The translations under genes were made by a program, and so were the position numbers. A stretch of 64,000 bases of DNA from Thalassobius sp049116315 (GTDB lineage Bacteria; Pseudomonadota; Alphaproteobacteria; Rhodobacterales; Rhodobacteraceae), in NCBI GenBank assembly GCA_049116315.1, contig JAGDZD010000001.1, positions 1 through 64,000 on the forward strand, read 5' to 3'. Below, piece after piece: positions 25,849 to 34,566 of this stretch (the first letter of the stretch is position 1; each line of letters starts with the position of its first letter). The notes beneath the pieces are model-generated. The model searched no databases and was not told where the DNA came from. It saw only the letters and a program-made list of their open reading frames with translations.

Positions 25849-26709
25849 TTATACCGTCAGAGTTTTGCCAACGGCCCGGATCAAGAAGATCGCGACGATA
25901 TTGGCGAGGATGATTGCAAACACACCACCGGCTGAGGCGACACCAATGTCAAAGCCCTGCAACGCTTGGGTGAAGATGAGGTAGGTCAGGTTGGTCGACT
26001 GCACGCCGGGTCCGCCGCCTGTGGTCACAAAGATTTCTGCGAATATCGACAGATGGAAGATCATCTGGATCAACAGAACAATGGAGATAGGGCGCGCTAG
26101 GTGTGGCAATGTCAGGTTCCAGAACTGGGCCCAAAAACCGGCGCCGTCCAATGTGGCCGCCTCTTTCTGTTCTTGGTCCTGTGATTGCAGCGATGTCATG
26201 AAGATCAGGATGGCAAAGGGGGTCCACTGCCAGCTGACAATGATGATGACCGACAGCAAAGGCAGTTCAGTAAGCCAATCAATCGGTTCCGCGCCAAAGA
26301 ACGTCGCAACAACAGCAAACAGGCCATAGATTGGGTTCATCATCATGTTCTTCCAGATCAGCGCGTTCACTGTCGGCATGATAAAGAAGGGCGAGATCAG
26401 CATGACCCGGACAATGCCGCGGCCCTTGAAGGGGCGGTCAATCAGGATCGAGACCGCAAGCCCAAGAACAACCGAGATGGTCAATACAGAACCAACCAGA
26501 ACCAGCGTGTTGATAAGAGCTGGGGTGAAGGAAGGGTCTGTCCAGAAGAATTCGTAGTTGGACAATCCAACATAGCCGCTGCGATCGGGGTAAAGCAGAT
26601 TGTAGCGGATGGTTGAGAAATAAATCGTCATGCTGAGTGGAACAATCATCCACAGGAACAAGACAATAATACTTGGGGCCTGAAGCCATCTGACGAGCGT
26701 CGGGTTCAT
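25849..26709 (-). CDS. smoF: Polyol ABC transporter permease (first)
   Basis: A 286-residue permease of the MalF group with six helices. The first is SIIVLFLWMIVPLSMTIYF; a periplasmic loop follows (YVGLSNYEFFWTDPSF). The EAA loop is KEAATLDGAGFWAQFWNLTLP near residue 187 (given from EAATLDGAG). It would combine with the SmoG-like partner and the ATPase at 21638. The gene lies 82 nt after the binding-protein gene, with a strong hairpin between them. Confidence 0.9.
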   Translation of the reverse strand: MNPTLVRWLQAPSIIVLFLWMIVPLSMTIYFSTIRYNLLYPDRSGYVGLSNYEFFWTDPSFTPALINTLVLVGSVLTISVVLGLAVSILIDRPFKGRGIVRVMLISPFFIMPTVNALIWKNMMMNPIYGLFAVVATFFGAEPIDWLTELPLLSVIIIVSWQWTPFAILIFMTSLQSQDQEQKEAATLDGAGFWAQFWNLTLPHLARPISIVLLIQMIFHLSIFAEIFVTTGGGPGVQSTNLTYLIFTQALQGFDIGVASAGGVFAIILANIVAIFLIRAVGKTLTV

Positions 26710-26743
26710 AAGATCGTGTCCTGAATGTCAGCAATTGTAGGGA

Positions 26744-26773
26744 CTCTGAGGCGGCGAGGAGGCCGCCTCAGAG
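26744..26773 (-). promoter_or_regulatory. Intercistronic stem-loop after smoE
   Basis: Perfect 12-bp inverted repeat CTCTGAGGCGGC / GCCGCCTCAGAG with a 6-nt loop, 18 nt after the binding-protein stop and 34 nt before the first permease. No T-run follows, so it probably protects the smoE mRNA end or partly attenuates transcription. Confidence 0.7.
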
Positions 26774-26791
26774 GGGAGGGCAGGGCAGGGT

Positions 26792-28102
26792 TTAGTAGTA
26801 GCCAGCCTTGCGCATTTCGCGATCAGCCGCTTTTTGCGAGGCTTCAAGCGCTTCTTCGACAGTGATGTCACCAGCCAGGGCTGCGGACATTTGCTGTCCT
26901 ACTGCGGTACCAATTGCTTGGAACTCTGGGATCGCCGCGAACTGTACGCCGACATATGGCGATGGGTTCAGCGTTGAGTTCTCAGGATCCGCAGACAAGA
27001 TTGCCTTCAGTTCCGCATCGGCAAAGACCGCAGCATCTTGGAAGTTGGCGTTGTCATACGTTGACTGACGTGTGCCTGTTGGAACGGCGCCCCAACCATT
27101 GGTGTCAGCCACCAACTCGATGTAGTCTTTCGAAGTTGCCCACTCGATGAACTTCTGAGCGTCGGCACCTTGAGCGGTTCCTGCAGGAATGGCCAGCGAC
27201 CAAGCCCAGAGCCAGTTTGCACCACGTGTGGTGATCGACTGAGGCGCTTGGGCAAATGCAATCACATCAGCCACTTTGGATTGCTCAGGATTGGAGACAA
27301 AGGATGCTGCGATGGTCGCATCGATCCACATGCCACATTTGCCTTCGTTGATCAGAGCGAGGATCTCGTTGAACGAGTTACCCGCAGAGCCTGGAGGGCC
27401 GTAGTTGGTCAGAAGGTCAACGTAGAAGTTAACAGCGTGGTTCCATGCAGGGCTATCCAATGCAGGGGTCCAGTCGGCGTTAAACCACTGAGCACCAAAG
27501 CTGTTGGCCATAGTGGACAGGAACGCCATGTTGTCGCCCCAACCGGGTTTGCCGCGCAGACAGATGCCATAAACACCGTTGTCTTTGTCGGTCATCGCCG
27601 CTGCGGCGTCTTGAATGTGACCCCAGCTTGGGTTGTCTGGCATTGTCATGCCGGCTGCGTCCATCAAGTCCTTGCGGTACATGATCATCGAGCTTTCGCC
27701 GTAGAACGGCGCCGCATAGAGGCTGCCGTCGTGAGACAGGCCGTTGCGCATCGCAGGAAGGATATCGTTGACGTCATAGTCATCGTTAAACTTCAGCTCT
27801 TGCAGCCAGCCGCGCTCGCCCCAGATCGGTGCTTCGTACATGCCGATTGTCATGATGTCGAACTGGCCACCTTTGGTGGTGATGTCCGTTGTGACGCGGC
27901 TGCGAAGTGTCCCTTCGTCCAGGGTCACCCAGTTCACTGTGATGCCGGGGTTAGCGGCTTCGAACTGAGGTGTCAGCTTTTGCATTTCGATCATGTGACC
28001 GTTGTTTACGGTTGCGATGGTCAGCTCTCCCGCTGCGGCCATCGAAACACCAGCCAACCCAAGGGTCAGGCCGAGTGCGGTATTGCGTAGAATGTTCATC
28101 AT
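26792..28102 (-). CDS. smoE: Polyol ABC transporter substrate-binding protein
   Basis: A 436-residue periplasmic binding protein of the family that includes SmoE and MtlE. It has a Sec signal (NILRNTALGLTLGLAGVSMAAAG), then the cluster-B extracellular-binding fold with GTLRSRVTTDITTKGGQFDI, YEAPIWGERGWL and YGESSMIMYRKDLMD. It delivers mannitol/sorbitol to SmoFGK. Two ATGs are in tandem; GGAGG is two bases from the first (28102) and five from the second (28099), so 28099 is the likelier initiator. It heads the operon. Confidence 0.9.
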   Translation of the reverse strand: MMNILRNTALGLTLGLAGVSMAAAGELTIATVNNGHMIEMQKLTPQFEAANPGITVNWVTLDEGTLRSRVTTDITTKGGQFDIMTIGMYEAPIWGERGWLQELKFNDDYDVNDILPAMRNGLSHDGSLYAAPFYGESSMIMYRKDLMDAAGMTMPDNPSWGHIQDAAAAMTDKDNGVYGICLRGKPGWGDNMAFLSTMANSFGAQWFNADWTPALDSPAWNHAVNFYVDLLTNYGPPGSAGNSFNEILALINEGKCGMWIDATIAASFVSNPEQSKVADVIAFAQAPQSITTRGANWLWAWSLAIPAGTAQGADAQKFIEWATSKDYIELVADTNGWGAVPTGTRQSTYDNANFQDAAVFADAELKAILSADPENSTLNPSPYVGVQFAAIPEFQAIGTAVGQQMSAALAGDITVEEALEASQKAADREMRKAGYY

Positions 28103-28561
28103 TTCCTCCCAGAAAGTCAGTAAGCAGTGTCAAACCGTGGAACTAGCTTGCGGTAAAAGTCTGAACCTATCTTGTACCATTTCTCCAAACTCTAGTATTA
28201 TTCTAACACGGTTTTTCGTGAGTTTTGACATTAACGATTGTTTAGTATGTGCGGTGTATTTCTCACCCATCGGATACAGCGCGAATTGCTGACGAATTGT
28301 CGCAGGGGTAGATGCAAAAATATGAATGATTTAAATCGGTTATCGAAATTCTCAGAAGGCGAGTTGTCTGGAATCTTAGCACCAAAAAGTGGTGTAGATT
28401 TTTACAATAAGCCCCGCATTTCGAGCAGATTTTGAGGTGATTTCGCGGTATCGATGCGTGAATTTTTGCAAAATCGCGCCTCACATGGTGCAAAAATTCC
28501 GAATCGTTTGCTGAGCTGAGTATCGGTCAAAATTGCGCCAAACGGGGCCTGTCAGCCCGAA
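28103..28561. other. Gene-free, AT-rich segment upstream of smoE
   Basis: The first 150 bases must hold the leftward smoE promoter. The remainder is more AT-rich than its surroundings and has only short frames with no recognisable protein (for example 28238-28435). It leads directly into a decayed integrase, so it is probably old element DNA. Confidence 0.5.
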
Positions 28562-29073
28562 TTGGTCAGTCAAAGGGAATCACTCCCTATTTCCGGAAGT
28601 GACCGCGGCAACACCCGCAGCGATGAGGGCAAAGACCCGTTCAAAGAGCGTGTGAAAGAGAGGCGGTATCGCGAAGGTAACATGGACCTGCAGGAAGATA
28701 TGGCCCGCGATTGCATTGAAACGCGCAAAGCTGAATTCAAGGACCAGGGGGAGGCAGGGTGTAGGTTCTCACCTTTGGAACTCCATGTGCTGCCCACGTT
28801 GGAAAAGTGCCGGTTGCTGAAATCGTCCACCATGATTTTTGCAACACGGTTGCACCGATCTATCATATCAAAGCTGCGACGGCGAAGAAAGCGATTGAAT
28901 ACCATTCTGCGTGTATTCAAGAACTCGACATGCAAGCTGTGGTCAACGGCCCAAAGTGGGCCTGGGACCGACACGTGTCTCAAAAGCATACGTTAATCAA
29001 AGCAAGCTTCAGAATATCCGTGTGCAAAACCCGCGGCGCCTTGCCAAAAACAACAGCTTTGAGAAAGGTCTGA
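28562..29073 (+). pseudogene. Frameshifted tyrosine integrase remnant
   Basis: Parts of a phage-type integrase of the DUF4102/P4 class are spread over different frames. Frame of 28562: GKDPFKERVKERR, then ARDCIETRKAEFKDQGEAG and SPLELHVLPTLEK. The next frame continues VPVAEIVHHDFCNTVAPIYH and KAATAKKAI, the core-binding domain. Restoring one G in the run before AAAAGTG at about 28800 gives TLGKVPVAEI, the normal family reading. Further frame changes give RLNTILRVFK and LDMQAVV. The catalytic domain (R, H-x-x-R, Y) is not found, so the gene is both frameshifted and truncated. The match rests on my memory of the family. Confidence 0.75.
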
Positions 29074-29111
29074 GGTTAACTTGCAGGACCTTTCAAAGGT
29101 GCGAAACGTTC

Positions 29112-31358
29112 CTAAATGATTTCAACCGAATTGGTTAAGTCCAAAATGTCAGGCGCGCTATCAAGCTCAATTCTGATTGTATGCATTGTCTCGTCAGCTA
29201 AATCAGAAAATGAAATCGTCACAACTCCATTGCTGATTTCAAGGCTTGAGAGATCAAAAACGGCATCGCCGGCATTGTAAAAACGCAATGTGTCACCTTC
29301 CAAAACATCGAAATCGGTGATTTCCGATTGAGTTGAGGAGCGCGTAAATTCAAAAGCATCAGCGCCTGCGCCACCCGACAATACGTCGACGCCTGTGCCT
29401 CCAAAAATCGTGTCGTCGCCGGAGGAGCCGGAAATGTGTTCGTCAGCATCGGACCCCCAAATGACATCATTGCCCACACCTCCGTTTATCTGAATGGAAA
29501 ACCCGTCGAGGCTATAGTCTGGGCTGGTCAGATCGATAACGTCGTTGCCGGCACCACCGTTGATCACTTCAATTCCATTTAACCTGGCCGCTCCAAGGGA
29601 CCCATCAGAATCTGCGGCCAAGGCAACCGTTTCAAAAAAGCTTGAAAAACTATCGTGTAGGAATAGGGCGTCGCTGATATCCGTGAGGTTCAAAATGTCG
29701 AACCCAGTTCCACCGTCAATAACCGCCTCTTGTCGAACAAGCCCCTCAACAGAAACGTACGCGCCGGTTCCGGTTTGATAAGGTGAGCTGATGTTGTGCG
29801 CACGATATCCTGCGCTAAAGGTTTCGACGCTCGTAATGCGGATGATATCGTCCCCAGTGTCGCCTGACAAAAGATCTGCGCCTTGCCCGCCCTCAAGCGT
29901 GTCGTTCCCGTCACCTGCCAGCAGCGCATCGCCTGACGCCCCCCCCACGAGTAGGTCATTCCCTCCGCGCGCAAAAACGATCCCGCCTGTATCCAACGAA
30001 ACCACGGTTTCCGAAGTGTCATTGCCAAGCCAGACGTCACCCGTGTCGTGAATATCCGCGCTAAAGACATCATTCACTCTGGGTAATGGAACGCCAGAGC
30101 CACTGTAGGGAGCGTGAAAGATCTCAACCCAATCACCCGAAGTGCCTAATGCATAGAGCGTCAAATCGTGGTCATCATTCTTAGTGGCTACGTAGAGGCT
30201 CCCTCCGTGGAAGCCTTTTATCTGAGCGTTGGGACCTGGAAGATCGATCAAACGGGCCTCGCCGTTTTCGATCACATAGGCTGGTTGGAGCCTGCTTGCA
30301 CCGAGATATTCATGGTAAGTTTGCGTGTCCATATTGATGATGACATCAGGCCACGCAAGAGATTCATCTGGCAGCATACCCGAAACTGAGGTCAGAGTTC
30401 CATCTTCGTCCATACGAAAGTAGGACGCTTCGAAACCAGGGTGAAGATAGACACTGTCTCCCAGTTGGAACGTCCGAAGAGGTGTAGCACCATTTGCTGG
30501 ACCCGGCGCAAAATCATACACAAGGGTAAAACCTGTTTCACCAAGGCTAAACAATTCCCTGCCAAAAGTTGAGTTAACCGCAGTGAAATAGTGTACCCCC
30601 CCATGCGTGAAGGCATAAGACGGTGAACCATATGCCCGTCCTGGCGCGTGGTCAGCAACCAGTGACCATGTGGAGTCGTCCTGCAATTCCCAAAGTTCGC
30701 GGCCGTATGCTGAGGTATTGATCTGCGCGAACAGTCGGTCTTCGACGGGAAATACGTTACTGAGGCTAGGCGCCGTTCCTACAGGGCGGTCGTAACTACC
30801 TAAAAGGGTATACTTCTCGTTGACACTGTCAATTTGGATCAACTGTCCTGATGTGCGACCATCGACGTCCGCAATCATCAAAGTTGTATTCTCGAAGCTG
30901 CCTACAAATCGGGCATTTGCCAAACTATCGATGTCCGAAAAGAAGTTTGAGAACAATGTTGACGTGCCGTCTGAATAAAGAACGGCAGGAATTGCAGCGA
31001 CACCTCTTGATATGCCGATGATGAAATCTTCACTGTCTAGAATGTCTGCAGACGAATCGAGATCAAAAAAGGAAGGCTCCACGCCTTGGGCGATATCCGC
31101 AAATAGAGTGACCGAGCCATCACTATTATACGTAAAAATGTCATAACCTATTGTTGCACCCAAAGAATCTTCGGCGCGCCCAGACACTAGATATTGTCCA
31201 AAAACTTCATAAACCGCCGAGTAAGGAACGAAGGTTTCACCGGTTGATCCAGCGACTTCGGCAAATGATCCGTAGGTCAGGTCAAACCTCTGCAGGGTAA
31301 GCGGGGAATTACTCAAAAAGCCGCTGAAAAAAGTATTGGCTAGGCCCTGTACCCACAT
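29112..31358 (-). CDS. Secreted RTX-type calcium-binding protein
   Basis: A 748-residue acidic protein with no classical signal peptide. The first 440 or so residues contain repeats of the ELW-type beta kind (YGRELWELQDDSTWSLV, FGRELFSLGETGF, each near a DHAPGRA or DFAPGPA stretch). The C-terminal part carries haemolysin-type nonapeptides in two clusters (about 450-500 and 590-670), such as GDGNDTLEGGQGADLLSG and GGTGVDVLSGGAGADAFEF, which bind calcium after export. The architecture implies type I secretion, but no HlyB/HlyD/TolC genes are nearby. Base use looks more AT-rich than in flanking genes. Biological role unknown. Confidence 0.85.
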   Translation of the reverse strand: MWVQGLANTFFSGFLSNSPLTLQRFDLTYGSFAEVAGSTGETFVPYSAVYEVFGQYLVSGRAEDSLGATIGYDIFTYNSDGSVTLFADIAQGVEPSFFDLDSSADILDSEDFIIGISRGVAAIPAVLYSDGTSTLFSNFFSDIDSLANARFVGSFENTTLMIADVDGRTSGQLIQIDSVNEKYTLLGSYDRPVGTAPSLSNVFPVEDRLFAQINTSAYGRELWELQDDSTWSLVADHAPGRAYGSPSYAFTHGGVHYFTAVNSTFGRELFSLGETGFTLVYDFAPGPANGATPLRTFQLGDSVYLHPGFEASYFRMDEDGTLTSVSGMLPDESLAWPDVIINMDTQTYHEYLGASRLQPAYVIENGEARLIDLPGPNAQIKGFHGGSLYVATKNDDHDLTLYALGTSGDWVEIFHAPYSGSGVPLPRVNDVFSADIHDTGDVWLGNDTSETVVSLDTGGIVFARGGNDLLVGGASGDALLAGDGNDTLEGGQGADLLSGDTGDDIIRITSVETFSAGYRAHNISSPYQTGTGAYVSVEGLVRQEAVIDGGTGFDILNLTDISDALFLHDSFSSFFETVALAADSDGSLGAARLNGIEVINGGAGNDVIDLTSPDYSLDGFSIQINGGVGNDVIWGSDADEHISGSSGDDTIFGGTGVDVLSGGAGADAFEFTRSSTQSEITDFDVLEGDTLRFYNAGDAVFDLSSLEISNGVVTISFSDLADETMHTIRIELDSAPDILDLTNSVEII

Positions 31359-32241
31359 ATTCTAATCCTCAACGAGCAATTTTGTAATATTTTATTCGAA
31401 ACTTTGAGAGAGATAGCCTATCGGGATGAATTTACAAGTCTGCAAAACTATACTTTCTGGGGGACAGTAATTCTATTTTAACGAGGATGTTTTGCACACG
31501 CTTCGGTGGTCTGCCTTCCATCCGTGACTGTGTTAGCCGTCCCCATGCTGCATCGGGAAACAATGTCGTATTAAGGCCGCACCCTGCCATACGGTTGGAT
31601 CACCCTGGTCAGTAGCAGTGCATTTTGCGCAACAAACGCGTTGCAGTGCTGCAAGTCCGCTTAGAGCTCATTTTCCGATTTCCAGTCACGCAGCCAAAGC
31701 CCACTTTCGGCGTATCGGCTAACTTAACCCGAGGTCCGGCTCAACGCTGTCGATCCCAAGGTGCGATTATAACTGCAGTGCAGCACCGCCGAAGCGGCCG
31801 TTGACCATGACGCAAGCCAACTGATGTTGAAGTCCAGTCTCTTGTTCAGCAAAACGCCTCCGCAACAAATATCACCGAGCTGATTTCTTCTTTCTAGCCG
31901 AAAGCAGTTTTAGCCTAGCATCCTCCTTAAACGGCGTTTTTTCGAAACAGATCGGAGCTGCGCATCTCGTGCAGCAACCCAATAGACGCCAGATGGATGC
32001 ACCAACAATACCCTGCAACCAAACGTGGCCAGTCCAAAATGTGCGATTTCAATAATCGGCCAACTGGATCAATCAAAATTTGGCGACCTTCCGATCATGT
32101 AACCAGAAAGCCATGGCCAAACCAAAACCGCATTTCGCTCCTGTGGAGAACAGTGGCATTCGTCGCTTAAGATGGCACCTCCCTATTCCCTGAGGCAACA
32201 ACGTTGCTGGTGCAGGCATTCATTGGCGGCTTTGTTCGATG
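31359..32241. other. 883-bp segment without a recognisable gene
   Basis: No frame on either strand is long or protein-like. The DNA has many scattered stops and some short symmetric stretches (for example TTGCAG-TG-CTGCAA near 31642). The first part may hold the promoter of the RTX gene. It looks like decayed coding or element DNA. Confidence 0.5.
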
Positions 32242-32973
32242 TCAGGTGACGAGATATCCACCGTCGATTGGGAGCACAGTCCCGGTTATAAACCGGGAGA
32301 GCGGAGAGGACAAAAAGAGGCACCCGCCAGCGATATCTTCCGGTGTTCCCCAACGGTTTAGGGGAGTTCGGTCCAAAATTGCCTTGCTTCGAACCTCGTC
32401 AGATTGAAGCGCCGATGTCAGAGGTGTCGCAATCCAACCTGGCGCAATGGCGTTCACTCGGATGCCCTCAGGGGCGTAGGCGATTGCAAGCGATTTGGTC
32501 AATTGTGAGATGCCGCCTTTCGATGCAGAGTACGCAGGTACCAGCCCCCCGCCAAAAAACGACAACATCGAGGCCATATTGACGATAGTTCCGGTTGACG
32601 CCCTTAAAAGGTCCTTGGCAGCGGTGCAAACACGCATGGTACCCGTCAAGTTGATATCCACCACGTCGGCGAAGACTTCAAGTTGATGTTCTTCATTGCG
32701 CCGAATGATGCCCGCACAATTCATCACATGATCGAGACGTTCAAACGACCCAATCAATGCCCTTACCTGCGTCTCGTCGCGCACATCCAGCAACTGCACG
32801 TCAAACTCAGCGTGTTTGCTTTGCGCGGCGTGCACCTCATCTTGGGTCGCGCCAGTGACAGTTACACGCGCACCAGCCTCTGCGAACGCCTGCGCAATCC
32901 CTTCACCGATGCCAGAGGTGGCACCGGTAACAAGAACACTCGAATCTTCAAAACATTTATCTGACCAGATCAT
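32242..32973 (-). CDS. SDR family oxidoreductase
   Basis: A 243-residue classical short-chain dehydrogenase. Cofactor motif VTGATSGIGEGIAQAF near residue 14, NCAGII near residue 88, catalytic Ser in NMASMLSF, and YSASKGG (Tyr and Lys) near residue 148, followed by IRVNAIAPGWIATP. It is last in the ten-gene catabolic operon, 9 nt after the cupin gene. It resembles 2-keto-3-deoxy sugar acid or gluconate-type dehydrogenases, but the substrate is unproven. Confidence 0.88.
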   Translation of the reverse strand: MIWSDKCFEDSSVLVTGATSGIGEGIAQAFAEAGARVTVTGATQDEVHAAQSKHAEFDVQLLDVRDETQVRALIGSFERLDHVMNCAGIIRRNEEHQLEVFADVVDINLTGTMRVCTAAKDLLRASTGTIVNMASMLSFFGGGLVPAYSASKGGISQLTKSLAIAYAPEGIRVNAIAPGWIATPLTSALQSDEVRSKAILDRTPLNRWGTPEDIAGGCLFLSSPLSRFITGTVLPIDGGYLVT

Positions 32974-32982
32974 CTGAGTATC

Positions 32983-33510
32983 CTAGCGAATGAATTGATC
33001 AACATAATCCGCGCCAAGACCAACCGCCTCGTAGTGCTTGCGGCAAAGGTCAATCTTTGTAAAGACGTCCTCATATCCGATGCCTTTTCCCCACGGATCG
33101 ACGTAGTACATCACACCCTGAACCTGAAATAACGTGATCATTTCTTCGACATCATCGGGCACGATCAACGTGTGCGTTTCACCTGGAGGTTCGAACACAA
33201 ATCCGCCTTCGCGCGCTTTCCAGTCGTGCTCGAGATAATGCCAACGCCCCTTGAGAACCCAACCATGGACCGCTTGAGGGTGGCGATGGCGCGACAGGAC
33301 ACCGGATTTGCGCACGCGCAGTAGATTCATCCAATAGCCTTGGCTACGGTTAAGGATCAGTGGCCGGAAGGAGACGTTCTCGGCTTGCGGCACCCAAACC
33401 CGCTCATCTTCAGGAATGCCATCAGGGATGACGATATCTGGCAAGCATTCCGCCGGATTGTCGTACTGATAGGGCATCCGTGGATCAGTTTTTGTATCTT
33501 CGATAGGCAT
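32983..33510 (-). CDS. Cupin protein, 2,4'-dihydroxyacetophenone dioxygenase-like
   Basis: A 175-residue cupin. Metal ligands are visible in SRHRHPQAVHGWVLKGRWHY (three His and the following strand) and in a later His of PPGETHTLIV. The full-length pattern, including the WVPQAENVSFRPLIL start and the GYWMNLLRVRKSG stretch, is that of the group annotated as 2,4'-dihydroxyacetophenone dioxygenases or ChrR-like cupins. In a sugar operon a role as isomerase, mutarotase or lactone-handling enzyme is equally possible. Start supported by GGAAG upstream. Confidence 0.8.
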   Translation of the reverse strand: MPIEDTKTDPRMPYQYDNPAECLPDIVIPDGIPEDERVWVPQAENVSFRPLILNRSQGYWMNLLRVRKSGVLSRHRHPQAVHGWVLKGRWHYLEHDWKAREGGFVFEPPGETHTLIVPDDVEEMITLFQVQGVMYYVDPWGKGIGYEDVFTKIDLCRKHYEAVGLGADYVDQFIR

Positions 33511-33601
33511 ATGATTTCTTCCGTTTTCGGGTCACAACTTGCATCACTGCAGGCTCTAACATTTTGATTTATTCCAAGCTTGATTGGGTGGGGGTATGGC
33601 G

Positions 33602-34516
33602 TCAGCTGAGCGTCACACCCAGTCGGTAGACGCGGGTTGCTGTCCTTAGGAACAGATCGTTCTGCTCATCTGCAGAGAGGTCGACCACCGCCGCCTCGTA
33701 GGCCGCGTAATAGGCATCAAAGCTGTTGTACGCCTTATCGACGGGGAAGTTGCTGGCGAACATGGTGCGCTTGGGGCCAAAAATTTCGACGATGTCGCGC
33801 ACCATTGATCCCATAGACTGTTGTGTCCAGTTCCAGTCCGTCTGCCCCAAGCCCGATGCTTTGATCGTAACGTTTTCTCGTTCGGCAAGTTTGCGGAGGC
33901 CAGCGCGCCAATAGGCAAGCCCCTCGGCGCTGCGATCATGTGGCATAGCGCCGTGTTCCAGAATGACCTGCGTCTCAGGGAAAGCCGCGGCCAGATCTGC
34001 CGCATCGGCAAGTTGGTGCGGATAGACCAAGAGATCAAAGGTCAACCCAAGCCCTTCAAGGCGACCAAATCCCTGTCGCCACTGCGCGTCGCGCATGAGA
34101 TCCGCGCGGTCAATAAAGCTGTAACTGGGGTTCTCGTGGTTGCACAATATTTGGCGTACGCCTCTGATGCGATCTCCATAGGCAAGGTGCTGATCCAGCA
34201 CCTCTTGGACATTCGGAGCTTCAAGCGCCGCATAGACAACGATGGCTTCTGGGCCGCCAAATTCATCGGCCACTTTTGTGATCCACGCAGTTTCTTCTAC
34301 AGGGGCAGATCGATCATAATGGGCCTCGATATGCACCGATGCGCACAGATTGTAGTTTTCCGTGTCGTCGCGGTAATCGCTCAGAAGGTAATCCTTCGAA
34401 ATGCTCTCGATATCTCCGTAAACACCGCGCGGCATCGGCTTTCGCAGCCAATGATACTTGTCTTGTTCCAAGGACCAGAGGTGGTGATGTGGATCGATAA
34501 TATCCCGTTTTGTCAT
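33602..34516 (-). CDS. Amidohydrolase family lactonase-like protein
   Basis: A 304-residue TIM-barrel hydrolase of the amidohydrolase-2 family. The N-terminal metal motif is IDPHHHLWSLEQDKYHWL; later a His in ASVHIEAHYD, Glu-His in VILEHGAMP and Asn/Asp around MFASNFPVDK. Relatives include L-fuconolactonase and 2-pyrone-4,6-dicarboxylate lactonase. Next to an aldose-type aldo/keto reductase, hydrolysis of a sugar lactone to its acid is the natural inference. AAAGGA precedes the ATG. Confidence 0.86.
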   Translation of the reverse strand: MTKRDIIDPHHHLWSLEQDKYHWLRKPMPRGVYGDIESISKDYLLSDYRDDTENYNLCASVHIEAHYDRSAPVEETAWITKVADEFGGPEAIVVYAALEAPNVQEVLDQHLAYGDRIRGVRQILCNHENPSYSFIDRADLMRDAQWRQGFGRLEGLGLTFDLLVYPHQLADAADLAAAFPETQVILEHGAMPHDRSAEGLAYWRAGLRKLAERENVTIKASGLGQTDWNWTQQSMGSMVRDIVEIFGPKRTMFASNFPVDKAYNSFDAYYAAYEAAVVDLSADEQNDLFLRTATRVYRLGVTLS

Positions 34517-34566
34517 GTTCAGATCCTTTCCTTTTTGTTGGTCGATGCATGGCCCGTGCGGCCGGA

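Noticed and set aside
27170..28090. 306-residue ORF antisense to smoE
   Set aside because: Fully inside a clear binding-protein gene on the other strand; Cys/His/Arg-rich composition typical of a shadow frame.
28238..28435. 65-residue ORF upstream of smoE
   Set aside because: AT-rich, no ribosome site, no motif and not protein-like; adjacent to decayed integrase DNA.
28807..29073. Separate short protein of 88 residues
   Set aside because: Its first part is the continuation, after a one-base deletion, of the integrase in the previous frame; counted as part of the pseudogene.
29112..31358. Repeats that might look like a DNA repeat array
   Set aside because: They are degenerate coding repeats of calcium-binding nonapeptides; there are no regular spacers and no CRISPR features.
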